A stretch of DNA of 45,496 nt from Psychromonas arctica DSM 14288. GTDB taxonomy: Bacteria; Pseudomonadota; Gammaproteobacteria; Enterobacterales; Psychromonadaceae. Made by a program: the position numbers and the translations under genes. Positions 9,112 to 16,216 of this stretch are shown in pieces. The stretch's first letter is position 1. Every line of letters starts with the position of its first letter. The DNA lies in assembly GCF_000482725.1 (NCBI RefSeq), contig NZ_KI519477.1:111409-156904 (forward strand). Reading direction: 5' to 3'. The notes under the pieces are model-generated. The model saw only the letters and a program-made list of their open reading frames with translations. It did no database searches and was not told the origin of the DNA.

Positions 9112-9440
9112 TTTTTCCAAACGAGCATCAATCGTTGCTAGAGGCTTCCCCCATTTTTCGAGCTTGTGACGAGACTTTTAAGCAAATGATTTGATCTCTA
9201 GCGCCCATCTGCGAATGACTTCAAACTACTTTCTTTTCCAAAGGGAGCTGCTAATGACGCTCAACAGCATTGCTTTGTCATCGATTCAACAACCGAAGAG
9301 AATAAACCCCTTTATCGAATAGCATAAGAGGATTGTTTGGTGTCGTGTCGATTAAATTAGCAACTAGGCCTATTTCATTCGTTGCCGCTTTTTCAAATGA
9401 CGAGCTTGTGTTCTTATACTGCGGATATTTGCTTGGTGGC
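9112..9440 (-). pseudogene. decayed IS4-family transposase fragment
   Basis: Read on the minus strand, the segment gives FEKAATNEIGLVANLID followed by NNPLMLFDKGVYSLRLLNR, then stop-interrupted QSNAVERH and, after more stops, VSSQARKMGE. These match the middle of IS4-type transposases (DKGFYSLGLL..., ...ERHW..., SPQARKKW). Several in-frame stops show it is dead, and no terminal repeats were found. It abuts the left edge of the integrative element, so it belongs to the old host sequence downstream of the tRNA gene or to an earlier insertion there. Confidence 0.7.
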
Positions 9441-9519
9441 TAAATCCTTAGATTGAATATCAAAGAATTAATCTACGCTTGAAGTACTGTTTGTTGCTGG
9501 TCCGTTGTGGCGGGTATAA

Positions 9520-9555
9520 AAAAGCCGTAAAAGAAATTAATCTATTACGGCTTTT
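9520..9555 (-). terminator. terminator left of the element, probably the original tRNA terminator
   Basis: An 11-bp stem (AAAAGCCGTAA with TTACGGCTTTT) is followed by T6 on the minus strand. It lies just beyond the tRNA 3' fragment, where the terminator of the uninterrupted tRNA gene would be expected. Confidence 0.8.
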
Positions 9556-9564
9556 AAAATATGG

Positions 9565-9607
9565 CCTTCCCCGACTCGAACGGGGGACCTGACGATTATG
9601 AGTCGTA
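9565..9607 (-). repeat. left attachment site: displaced 3' half of the tRNA gene
   Basis: These 43 bases are identical to 14074-14116, the anticodon-to-acceptor part of the tRNA gene. Beyond the identity, the fragment reads AAGGCCATAT on the minus strand where the intact gene reads AAGGGCCACCATAT. One 4-base deletion explains the difference, as expected for a copy no longer under selection. Confidence 0.93.
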
Positions 9608-9728
9608 ATTATTCTTATTTCATACCATTTCTTATTATTTAAAAGTCATCTTGTGGGCCTTGGTGTGTATGGGGTTGTCTTCTTTTTTTGTTTTCAATCT
9701 ATTTTATATTATTTCATTGCGCTACACT

Positions 9729-9756
9729 CTAACTACACCCACAACTACACCCAAAA
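9729..9756 (+). repeat. left subterminal 28-bp repeat (putative arm sites)
   Basis: This is identical to 13985-14012. It holds two tandem AACTACACCC units 11 bases apart, and a weaker CTACACTC just upstream. It lies 122 bp from the left attachment core and immediately before the integrase gene. The likely role is integrase arm-type or excisionase binding. Confidence 0.85.
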
Positions 9757-9788
9757 TTGAATTGGGTATAGTTAGCAAAGGAATAGTT

Positions 9789-11114
9789 ATGGCATTACTC
9801 ACTCTAAATAAAATCATCGGTTTCAGGAAAAAGCAGTCAGCCTATTATGAATGGGAAGATGATGGCACTAAGGGAATGGGGCGCTTAGGTGTGAAAGTCT
9901 TTAGTAGTGGCAGTAAGCGCTTTGTTTTTCGTTACTTTGTAGAGGGTAAGCCGAAGTTTATCAAAATAGGTGATGCGCCCACCAGCAAAGAGAACGGGAT
10001 TAGTTTAGTTGATGCTCGCTTAATAGCTAAAAAGTATGGTGCAATGTTGCAAGCAGGGCAGGACCCAAGACTCGAACTGGGGATCATAAAAGCAGAAGCA
10101 GAGAATAAAGTTAAAGCAGAAGCGCAACAAGGAAGCATTGAACAGTTATTCCATAGTTACACTACACAGATGCAAAAAGATGGTAAGCGAACGCATGAGG
10201 CGGTATTAAAAGCTTTAGAAAAAGAAGTTTATCCGCACATAAAGCCAGAGACTAAAGCTAAAGATGTAAGCAAAGATGATTTGATTACCATATTAGCGCA
10301 CATGATCAGGCGTGGAGCTGTCACACAAAGCAATAGAGTTAGAAGTTATTTAATGGCTTCATTTAATTATGGTTTAGCGCATGACAATGACCCAGCTAAC
10401 TTTATTGATGATGCTAAGTTCGGTTTATTATTTAATCCAGTATCAGCGATCCCTAAACAAAAATCAGCGGAAAAAGTAGGAGAGCATTTTTTAAGTGATA
10501 GCGAAATAAAACAGTTATTGAACGATTTAAATAATGAGTTCTTACGCTTTCAAATGGGGGATAGTATTCGTAATCTCATCAGCCTTATATTTTACACTGG
10601 CGGACAAAGACCTTTTGAACTGGCTTCATCTCGCTGGGAGAGTATCAACTGGGAAGCTAAGACTTTATTAATCACTACAGATATTTCTAAAAACAAACGT
10701 CCTCATCTTATACCACTTACAGAGTCAGCCATTTTTATCCTATCAAAGCAAAAAGAAAACAGTACCGATAGTGATTTTATATTCCCTCACAGGTTCGATA
10801 GAGATCGCCATATCACTTTAGATTCCCTTTCTAGGGCTATTGCACGTTATCGCAGTAAAACTGATATACGCCCCTTTATACCCCGTGATATTCGCCGTAC
10901 CTGTAAAACGTTAATGGGAGAACTGGGTATCAGTAAGTCAATTAGAGATAGACTTCAAAACCATGCTTTACATGATGTGAGTTCAAAGCATTATGACCGG
11001 TATGAGTATATGCCAGAGAAGCAAAAGGCATTGGAATCATGGGAACAAAAGCTTAATGAAGTAGCTGTAGATAATGTGTTGTCGTTTAAAGAAAGGGGGA
11101 CTTATGGCGCATGA
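9789..11114 (+). CDS. tyrosine-family site-specific integrase (P4-like, DUF4102 N-terminus)
   Basis: I chose the ATG at 9789 because AAAGGA precedes it by 6 bases. Starts further upstream would translate the arm-site repeat as TTPTTTP. The 441 residues contain an N-terminal DUF4102-type arm (WEDDGTKGMGRLGVKVF..., then FVFRYFVEGKPKFIKIGD), a core-binding region and a catalytic domain. Catalytic marks are Arg in TGGQRPFEL (about 270), HLIPL (about 310), the box PRDIRRT (about 366), the NH at about 391, and Tyr in KHYDRY (about 401). The usual HxxR first His is replaced by Arg, a variation seen in some integrases. The gene lies at the end of the element away from the intact tRNA. Confidence 0.92.
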   Translation: MALLTLNKIIGFRKKQSAYYEWEDDGTKGMGRLGVKVFSSGSKRFVFRYFVEGKPKFIKIGDAPTSKENGISLVDARLIAKKYGAMLQAGQDPRLELGIIKAEAENKVKAEAQQGSIEQLFHSYTTQMQKDGKRTHEAVLKALEKEVYPHIKPETKAKDVSKDDLITILAHMIRRGAVTQSNRVRSYLMASFNYGLAHDNDPANFIDDAKFGLLFNPVSAIPKQKSAEKVGEHFLSDSEIKQLLNDLNNEFLRFQMGDSIRNLISLIFYTGGQRPFELASSRWESINWEAKTLLITTDISKNKRPHLIPLTESAIFILSKQKENSTDSDFIFPHRFDRDRHITLDSLSRAIARYRSKTDIRPFIPRDIRRTCKTLMGELGISKSIRDRLQNHALHDVSSKHYDRYEYMPEKQKALESWEQKLNEVAVDNVLSFKERGTYGA

Positions 11115-11712
11115 TTTGGCTCTTATCGGTGCTTTATACGGAGTTAGGAAGTATGGAGATTATAGCGCTCTTGTAAGTCTCTTTGAAAAGAGTCCTATGC
11201 TTGTAATAGGGGATGAAGTTGCCCTCGAGTATATTATTGAACTCATTAAACAATCACCTAAGCTAAAGCGGCCTAGTACGCTCTATACCCCCGATAATAT
11301 TAGTGAATTGGATTTCTTTGTTTCTAGAGTTTGGGCTTATCATTTTTTGGGGGTTCAGTTATATAGCAAATATGAAGATGAGAAAAATATTCAGGAAGAA
11401 AACCCTCCACATAGTGCTATCGATCGTGTTTTTCGTTGGGGGAAGTTACGCGGTAGCAAGATAGGTTATAGCAAACTTCAAAAGAAAATATCTCTTGAAA
11501 AAAAGAAGCTGAAAAAAGGCTCTAAAAAGGTGGGAGAGGTGGCTTGGACGAAGATATCTATTCTAATGTTTGAATTGTATCGTGACGAAAAAGACTCACT
11601 TGATCTTTCAAAAGGTAAGCTAAATGCTATAGGAACTTATTTTGACCCCATTGAATGCTCTATTTGGCAAGAATTGGAGGAAGGGCCTAGATCGGAGGTT
11701 GGCGAAATTTAA
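11104..11712 (+). CDS. unknown protein translationally coupled to the integrase
   Basis: I start at the ATG at 11104, preceded by AAAGGGGG; it overlaps the integrase stop by 11 bases, which suggests translational coupling. The 202-residue protein is soluble. Its N-terminal part is helical (LALIGALYGVRKYGDYSALV) and a very basic lysine-rich stretch falls at about residues 125-150 (KLQKKISLEKKKLKKGSKK). I recognise no family. Position suggests an accessory integration or excision factor or a regulator, but no excisionase motif is visible. Low-complexity basic residues are compatible with nucleic-acid binding. Confidence 0.7.
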   Translation: MAHDLALIGALYGVRKYGDYSALVSLFEKSPMLVIGDEVALEYIIELIKQSPKLKRPSTLYTPDNISELDFFVSRVWAYHFLGVQLYSKYEDEKNIQEENPPHSAIDRVFRWGKLRGSKIGYSKLQKKISLEKKKLKKGSKKVGEVAWTKISILMFELYRDEKDSLDLSKGKLNAIGTYFDPIECSIWQELEEGPRSEVGEI

Positions 11713-11784
11713 AACAAAAATAGCCCCCAGAATTACTCATTGTATCCTTGTATTGTTTAATCTCTTTTAACAAGGAGCAATACA

Positions 11785-11988
11785 ATGATACAGCAATCTA
11801 CATTCTCACAATCAAACCGCATCATCTCAATTACTGAGTTATCGGATTTATTATCCAAAAGTCGCGTAAGTCTTTGGCGTTATGAGCGTGATGGAATATT
11901 GCCGAAACCCATCAAAGTTCAAGGCCGTACGCTCGGTTGGAGAGAGAGTGTAATTCTTGAATGGCTAGAAACTCAGGAGGTGGCGTAA
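11785..11988 (+). CDS. AlpA-family DNA-binding regulator
   Basis: This 67-residue protein has the AlpA/excisionase winged-helix fold: ISITELSDLLSKSRVSLWRYERDG (helix-turn-helix), ILPKPIKVQGRTLGWRES (wing), and ILEWLETQ. AlpA-type proteins regulate integrase or excision in P4-like islands and often act as recombination directionality factors. AAGGAG lies 8 bases before the ATG. Its stop overlaps the next start (TAATG), so the two are probably one operon. It is the most likely excision or switch regulator of the element. Confidence 0.9.
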   Translation: MIQQSTFSQSNRIISITELSDLLSKSRVSLWRYERDGILPKPIKVQGRTLGWRESVILEWLETQEVA

Positions 11989-12416
11989 TGACCGGTTTTA
12001 AATATCAAGGCATACCAACAGAAGCAATTCCAGCATCAGGAACACCAGCAAGGAGAATGCTTGATTTATATATGTCAGGAAATGAAATTAAAGAGCAGTT
12101 ATTGTGTGATGAGTTCGGCCGTAATTATCGCAGTCTACAGCAACGCTTAAAAGGGGATAGGTTTCTACATTGGAATCTGATTTCTATATTGGAAGATGGA
12201 GAAATAGATAGACGATACATGGACCCACGGCATTTATTAGGTGACCGTTATCTAGACTCCATTGCAAGAGCTGAAAGAAAAAAAGAATTAAAGGCAGATT
12301 CACACAAAGAGGCAATGACTGGTGCTAGTCGGGTCGGTTCTGCTTTTGAGGACTTTATTGAAGCGAGCCAATATCTTGATGACTTAAAAAAGCCTATCAA
12401 AGAGGCTACTCAATAA
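11988..12416 (+). CDS. unknown 142-residue protein next to AlpA
   Basis: The ATG at 11988 shares its A with the alpA stop (TAATG), and AGGAGG lies 8 bases upstream. Starting 27 bases earlier would lose this signal. The protein is soluble and charged. The part GTPARRMLDLYMSGNEIKEQ and FGRNYRSLQQRLKGDRFLHW suggests a helix-turn-helix-like N-terminal region. The C-terminal half (RAERKKELKADSHKEAM...) is helical. I know similar unannotated genes beside AlpA in small gammaproteobacterial islands, but not their role. A DNA-binding or replication-control function is a guess. Confidence 0.72.
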   Translation: MTGFKYQGIPTEAIPASGTPARRMLDLYMSGNEIKEQLLCDEFGRNYRSLQQRLKGDRFLHWNLISILEDGEIDRRYMDPRHLLGDRYLDSIARAERKKELKADSHKEAMTGASRVGSAFEDFIEASQYLDDLKKPIKEATQ

Positions 12417-12488
12417 TAGGCTAAGGTGTTAATGCTGGTGGTTCGTCCGCAAGATTTAGCCACCAGCTAACAAAGCGAGTATCTCACA

Positions 12489-13313
12489 ATGACAACCTTA
12501 AACAATACACCCCTACTTAAAAAGCTTTGTAATAAAGGTGACCAGATTAATATTATAAATGGTCGTTTATCTCTATTGCCACTAAGTAAAAAAGAAATAC
12601 CTCCGAGCTGGTTAAAGCAAAATGAAAATATTTTAATTTCAGAAATAGCAGAGTTATTTTCTATAGACGTTTATATCTATGATCGTTATTCCACTGGCTT
12701 TTATGGGAAGCATAAAAGTGAAGGTGTAACTTTACAATTTTTTAATCTAGCAACTGGACAGGAGGCCTTCATGATATTTAATGCTCAATTACTACGAGCT
12801 AGAAGCACTTCAAAACACAAAGCAGGAGAACGATTACCGAAAGGGCAATTTAGAGTCAGTAAAAATATGGGGTTCTATAAATGGTGGTTAACGACAAAGT
12901 TAAAGCAGCCACCTAGGCTTTCTTCGTTCCATTGCTATATGGGCAACCTTAAACAACTGTTTTTTACAGCTGATATTGATCGTAAAGGTCAGGTGATAGA
13001 CAAGAAAACGGCACTGCTTAATATTAGGCATAAAGACATAGTTGCTTCAATACAGGGGCTTAATAAGAACAATTCACATACAGTGAGCATACAAAACACA
13101 GACAATACGCATACAGCAATTACATACAAGGAAAGCACAGCAAGCCCTGAATATAAAGGCGCACAGGTTGATATTACTACGGGTAAAAATAACCACGGTA
13201 AAAGGTTATACGGTAGTGAGGTTATAAGTAATACCTTACACATAGATAAACAGATAGTTAATCCCAAAGAGCAGAGTCATGAAGAATGGCTTAATAGTTG
13301 GGACAATGCTTAA
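12489..13313 (+). CDS. unknown 274-residue protein of the integrative element
   Basis: No domain could be named. The first ~70 residues end with SWLKQNENILISEIAEL. A more conserved-looking middle (about 70-165) contains GVTLQFFNLATGQEAFMIFN, GERLPKGQFRVSKNMGFYKWW and LSSFHCYMGNLKQLFFTAD. The last ~100 residues are polar and low in structure (SHTVSIQNTDNTHTAI). From memory, similar middle regions occur in unannotated proteins of small islands with AlpA in other gammaproteobacteria. The 72-bp gap upstream holds an 8-bp hairpin (12434-12441 with 12460-12467). The ribosome site is weak. Confidence 0.72.
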   Translation: MTTLNNTPLLKKLCNKGDQINIINGRLSLLPLSKKEIPPSWLKQNENILISEIAELFSIDVYIYDRYSTGFYGKHKSEGVTLQFFNLATGQEAFMIFNAQLLRARSTSKHKAGERLPKGQFRVSKNMGFYKWWLTTKLKQPPRLSSFHCYMGNLKQLFFTADIDRKGQVIDKKTALLNIRHKDIVASIQGLNKNNSHTVSIQNTDNTHTAITYKESTASPEYKGAQVDITTGKNNHGKRLYGSEVISNTLHIDKQIVNPKEQSHEEWLNSWDNA

Positions 13314-13380
13314 TTAAAAAGTGGCTATACAAAACAACCCTAAATTATCCCTGTTTTTCGTACAATACAAAGGTGAATAT

Positions 13381-13977
13381 ATGCCAAGAGGTTTCCATTT
13401 CGGACGAGTGAGAAAGCGACCTTATACAAGCGAGTATTTTCGTTTATCTGCGATTGTATTTAAACCTTTATTAGAATCAAAAGTTGGTTCTTACATTATT
13501 CATAGTGAGCGACTTAGTGAACAACATCGTTTTTTTGAATTAATAGAGTTAAGTGGTGAATGTAAAATTATGCAATTCACTATTGAAGGTAAGAAGTTTC
13601 AAATAGGGCTTGTTCAAGATGATAAAAGCGCCAGCAATAAGTTGTATATCACTTGTCCATGTTGCCAAAGGAAGCGACAACATATTTATGCGGTTAAAAG
13701 TGCTTATGCTTGTAGAGAATGTTTAGGGCTTAAATATCTCACTCAGTCAGAACGATATAGAGATAGATTGATGAGAAAAATAAGAAAGAAACGAAAAGCG
13801 CTATGGGGGAATGATTGGCCAGATGTAAATAATATGTTTGTTCATACAGAATACTGGCCAAAGCCCAAAGGCATACATTGGAATACATTCGAAAAAGCAA
13901 AAGCTGAAATAAATTTGCTTGAAAGGCAATATTGGCCACAGGTAGAATTATTTTTAAACAAGCAATTTGGAATATAA
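13381..13977 (+). CDS. unknown zinc-ribbon protein, last gene of the element
   Basis: The ATG at 13381 follows AAGGTGAATAT; a GTG 60 bases upstream lacks a ribosome site. The 198-residue protein has a four-cysteine zinc ribbon in its middle: CPCC, then 18 residues on CREC, followed by LGLKYLTQSERYRDRLMRKIRKKR. The rest is basic and rich in aromatic residues (KRPYTSEYFRLSA near the start, GIHWNTFEKAKAE near the end). The ribbon plus basic helix suggests nucleic-acid binding, perhaps initiation of element replication or transcription. The family is not recognised by name. It ends just before the right subterminal repeat. Confidence 0.72.
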   Translation: MPRGFHFGRVRKRPYTSEYFRLSAIVFKPLLESKVGSYIIHSERLSEQHRFFELIELSGECKIMQFTIEGKKFQIGLVQDDKSASNKLYITCPCCQRKRQHIYAVKSAYACRECLGLKYLTQSERYRDRLMRKIRKKRKALWGNDWPDVNNMFVHTEYWPKPKGIHWNTFEKAKAEINLLERQYWPQVELFLNKQFGI

Positions 13978-13984
13978 CAAAACG

Positions 13985-14012
13985 CTAACTACACCCACAA
14001 CTACACCCAAAA
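13985..14012 (+). repeat. right subterminal 28-bp repeat (putative arm sites)
   Basis: This is identical to 9729-9756 and in the same orientation, with two AACTACACCC units. It lies 62 bp from the right attachment core, directly after the last gene. Confidence 0.85.
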
Positions 14013-14026
14013 CGAGCAGGAATAAA

Positions 14027-14059
14027 AAAGGTTAGTAAGCACTACGCCTACTAACCTTT
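14027..14059 (-). terminator. element-supplied terminator of the tRNA gene
   Basis: An 11-bp stem (AAAGGTTAGTA with TACTAACCTTT) and T6 on the minus strand lie 8 bases beyond the tRNA 3' end. Its sequence differs from the hairpin at 9520-9555, so the element brought its own terminator. Confidence 0.82.
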
Positions 14060-14066
14060 CTGTATA

Positions 14067-14143
14067 TGGTGGCCCTTCCCCGACTCGAACGGGGGACCTG
14101 ACGATTATGAGTCGTATGCTCTAACCAACTGAGCTAAAGGGCC
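14067..14143 (-). tRNA. tRNA with CAU anticodon, probably tRNA-Ile2 (lysidine type)
   Basis: The 77 bases fold into a full cloverleaf with encoded CCA: acceptor GGCCCTT/AAGGGCC, D arm GCTCAGTTGGTTAGAGC, anticodon loop CTCATAA, and T arm CCCCG-TTCGAGT-CGGGG. The anticodon stem has a T-C mismatch at its outer pair. A CAU anticodon is often annotated Met. However, C4-G69 and C5-G68 are the acceptor pairs by which TilS recognises tRNA-Ile2, and E. coli elongator tRNA-Met lacks them. E. coli also has a CAU tRNA-Ile gene (ileX) near rpoD. Its 3' part is the attachment site of the integrative element. Confidence 0.95.
14074..14116 (-). repeat. right attachment site, inside the intact tRNA gene
   Basis: This is the 43-bp core identical to 9565-9607, from the anticodon stem to the acceptor stem. 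Strand exchange must have taken place within it, most likely near the anticodon stem-loop as in other tRNA-targeting integrases. Confidence 0.93.
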
Positions 14144-14273
14144 TAAATTTGTTCGCTGATTATATAAGCTAGATTTTTACGTGTCTAGTGTATTACGTTT
14201 GATTGCTTATTTTATCAGCGTTAAAGGTCAGATTTATATAATAAAATAGTTATACCTGACCTTTACCTGATGG

Positions 14274-16121
14274 TTACTCGTCTAAGAAGCTACGAAGTTG
14301 TTCACTTCGACTAGGGTGACGAAGCTTACGTAGCGCTTTAGCTTCAATTTGACGAATACGTTCGCGTGTTACATCAAACTGTTTACCTACTTCTTCTAAC
14401 GTGTGGTCTGTATTCATATCAATACCAAAACGCATACGTAGTACTTTAGCTTCACGAGCAGTTAACCCCTCTAATACATCGTTAGTTGCATTTTTAAGGC
14501 TTTCGCTAGTTGCGCTATCAACAGGTAGTGCAATCGTTGTATCTTCAATGAAGTCACCTAGATGTGAATCTTCATCATCACCAATTGGGGTTTCCATTGA
14601 GATTGGCTCTTTAGCAATTTTTAATACCTTACGAATTTTATCTTCAGGCATCATCATGCGTTCAGCTAGCTCTTCTGGCTGTGGCTCACGACCCATTTCT
14701 TGTAACATTTGGCGAGAGATACGGTTAAGTTTATTAATCGTTTCAATCATGTGTACAGGAATACGGATTGTACGCGCTTGGTCAGCGATAGAACGAGTGA
14801 TTGCTTGACGGATCCACCACGTTGCATAAGTAGAGAATTTGTAGCCACGACGGTATTCAAACTTATCTACAGCTTTCATTAGACCGATATTACCTTCTTG
14901 GATTAAATCTAAGAACTGTAAACCACGGTTGGTATATTTTTTAGCAATAGAAATTACAAGACGTAAGTTGGCTTCAACCATCTCTTTTTTAGCACGACGA
15001 GCTTTAGTTTCACCAATACTCATTGCACGAGAAATTTCTTTCAAGTTAGAAATAGTGAGTGCACTCTCAACTTCGATCGCTAGCATTTTACGAATGCAAC
15101 GTTCTAAATCTTCTACTGACTCTTTAATACCTTGAACATAAGGTTCGCTACCAGCTAGTACTTTCTCTAACCATGCACTATTTGTTTCATTACCTTTGAA
15201 GATTTTAATAAACTCTGCTTTTGGCATTTTGCACTGTTCAACACAGATTTTTAATATTAAGCGTTCTTGAACACGTGCAGCACTCATATTGCCACGGATC
15301 AGTTTTACCATACGGTCAAACTGTTTTGGAATGAGTTTAAATTGTTGGAAATATTCTGCTTGCTCTTCAATTGCACTTAATGTGTCCGCATGTTTACGGC
15401 CATTTTTTGTAATTGATTTTTCAACGATGTTGTTTAAACGACGTAATTCAGTGAATTTTTCTGCTGCTTCTTCTGGGCAAGGGCCTTTAGGACCTTCCTC
15501 CTCTTCTTCGTCATCTTCTTTGTCGTCATCAGTATCGTCATCTAATTCGGCTTCTGATAATTCAGAACCGATGTTAGTTGCACTAACTGCTTGTGTCATA
15601 TCATCATTTGGGTCAATAAAACCACTGATTAAATCAGTTAATTTCATCTCTTCTGCTTCATAACTATCGTAGTTATCTAATAGATTACGAATGGTTGCAG
15701 GGTATTCGGAAACAGAGTTCTGTACTTCTTTAATGCCTTCTTCGATACGTTTAGCGATAACAATCTCGCCTTCACGTGTCAGTAGTTCTACTGTACCCAT
15801 TTCGCGCATGTACATACGAACAGGGTCGGTAGTTCGGCCTATTTCTGATTCAACCGTTGCTAATACTTGTGCAGCGGCTTCTACCGCATCTTCATCCGGT
15901 TCATCGTTATCTGTGCCAGAAAGAATTAGATCATCAGCATCAGGAGCAGTTTCAACAACTCGGATACCCATGTCGTTGATCATCTGAATGATATCTTCAA
16001 TTTGCTCCGACTCAACGATATCTTGCGGAAGGTGATCATTCACTTCTGCGAAGGTTAAGAAACCATTCTCTTTACCTTTAATGATCAGCTCTTTAAGCTG
16101 TGATTGAGGTGTTTGCGCCAT
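14274..16121 (-). CDS. rpoD: RNA polymerase primary sigma factor (sigma-70)
   Basis: I start at the ATG at 16121 ([13 protein letters not shown]...), matching the E. coli N-terminus; a second ATG lies three codons upstream. The 615 residues include region 1.1, region 1.2 ([20 protein letters not shown]), a non-conserved region with a strongly acidic run near residues 195-210, and regions 2.1-2.4 ([31 protein letters not shown]). Region 3 and region 4.2 ([20 protein letters not shown]) follow. It directs core polymerase to housekeeping promoters. It is the last gene of the rpsU-yqeY-dnaG-rpoD group. Confidence 0.98.
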   Translation of the reverse strand: MAQTPQSQLKELIIKGKENGFLTFAEVNDHLPQDIVESEQIEDIIQMINDMGIRVVETAPDADDLILSGTDNDEPDEDAVEAAAQVLATVESEIGRTTDPVRMYMREMGTVELLTREGEIVIAKRIEEGIKEVQNSVSEYPATIRNLLDNYDSYEAEEMKLTDLISGFIDPNDDMTQAVSATNIGSELSEAELDDDTDDDKEDDEEEEEGPKGPCPEEAAEKFTELRRLNNIVEKSITKNGRKHADTLSAIEEQAEYFQQFKLIPKQFDRMVKLIRGNMSAARVQERLILKICVEQCKMPKAEFIKIFKGNETNSAWLEKVLAGSEPYVQGIKESVEDLERCIRKMLAIEVESALTISNLKEISRAMSIGETKARRAKKEMVEANLRLVISIAKKYTNRGLQFLDLIQEGNIGLMKAVDKFEYRRGYKFSTYATWWIRQAITRSIADQARTIRIPVHMIETINKLNRISRQMLQEMGREPQPEELAERMMMPEDKIRKVLKIAKEPISMETPIGDDEDSHLGDFIEDTTIALPVDSATSESLKNATNDVLEGLTAREAKVLRMRFGIDMNTDHTLEEVGKQFDVTRERIRQIEAKALRKLRHPSRSEQLRSFLDE

Positions 16122-16216
16122 AGGTACCATCCAAAATTAGTCGTGAAATGTGGTGTAAATGGGAAAAAATATAAGCGCTCGAGTATACGCCTATATTGAA
16201 TTTTATGCCAATCCCA

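Larger units (their letters stand above)
9565..14116 (+). mobile_element. 4.5-kb integrative element in a tRNA(CAU) gene
   Basis: The element lies between a 43-bp direct repeat of the tRNA 3' half. It carries six co-directional genes: tyrosine integrase, unknown (202 aa), AlpA-like regulator, unknown (142 aa), unknown (274 aa) and a zinc-ribbon protein (198 aa). A 28-bp repeat is present inside each end. The element supplies a new tRNA 3' end and a new terminator at the right junction. No conjugation, mobilisation, capsid, toxin-antitoxin or recognised restriction gene is visible. It could be a phage satellite or a self-contained excisable element; that is inference. Confidence 0.9.

Noticed and set aside
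9651-9788. N-terminal extension of the integrase
   Set aside because: It would translate the arm-site repeat as TTPTTTP and has no ribosome site; AAAGGA precedes the ATG at 9789.
14222-14265. 10-bp inverted repeat just after rpoD as a terminator
   Set aside because: The loop is 24 bases and no T run follows on the minus strand; rpoD termination may be elsewhere or factor-dependent.
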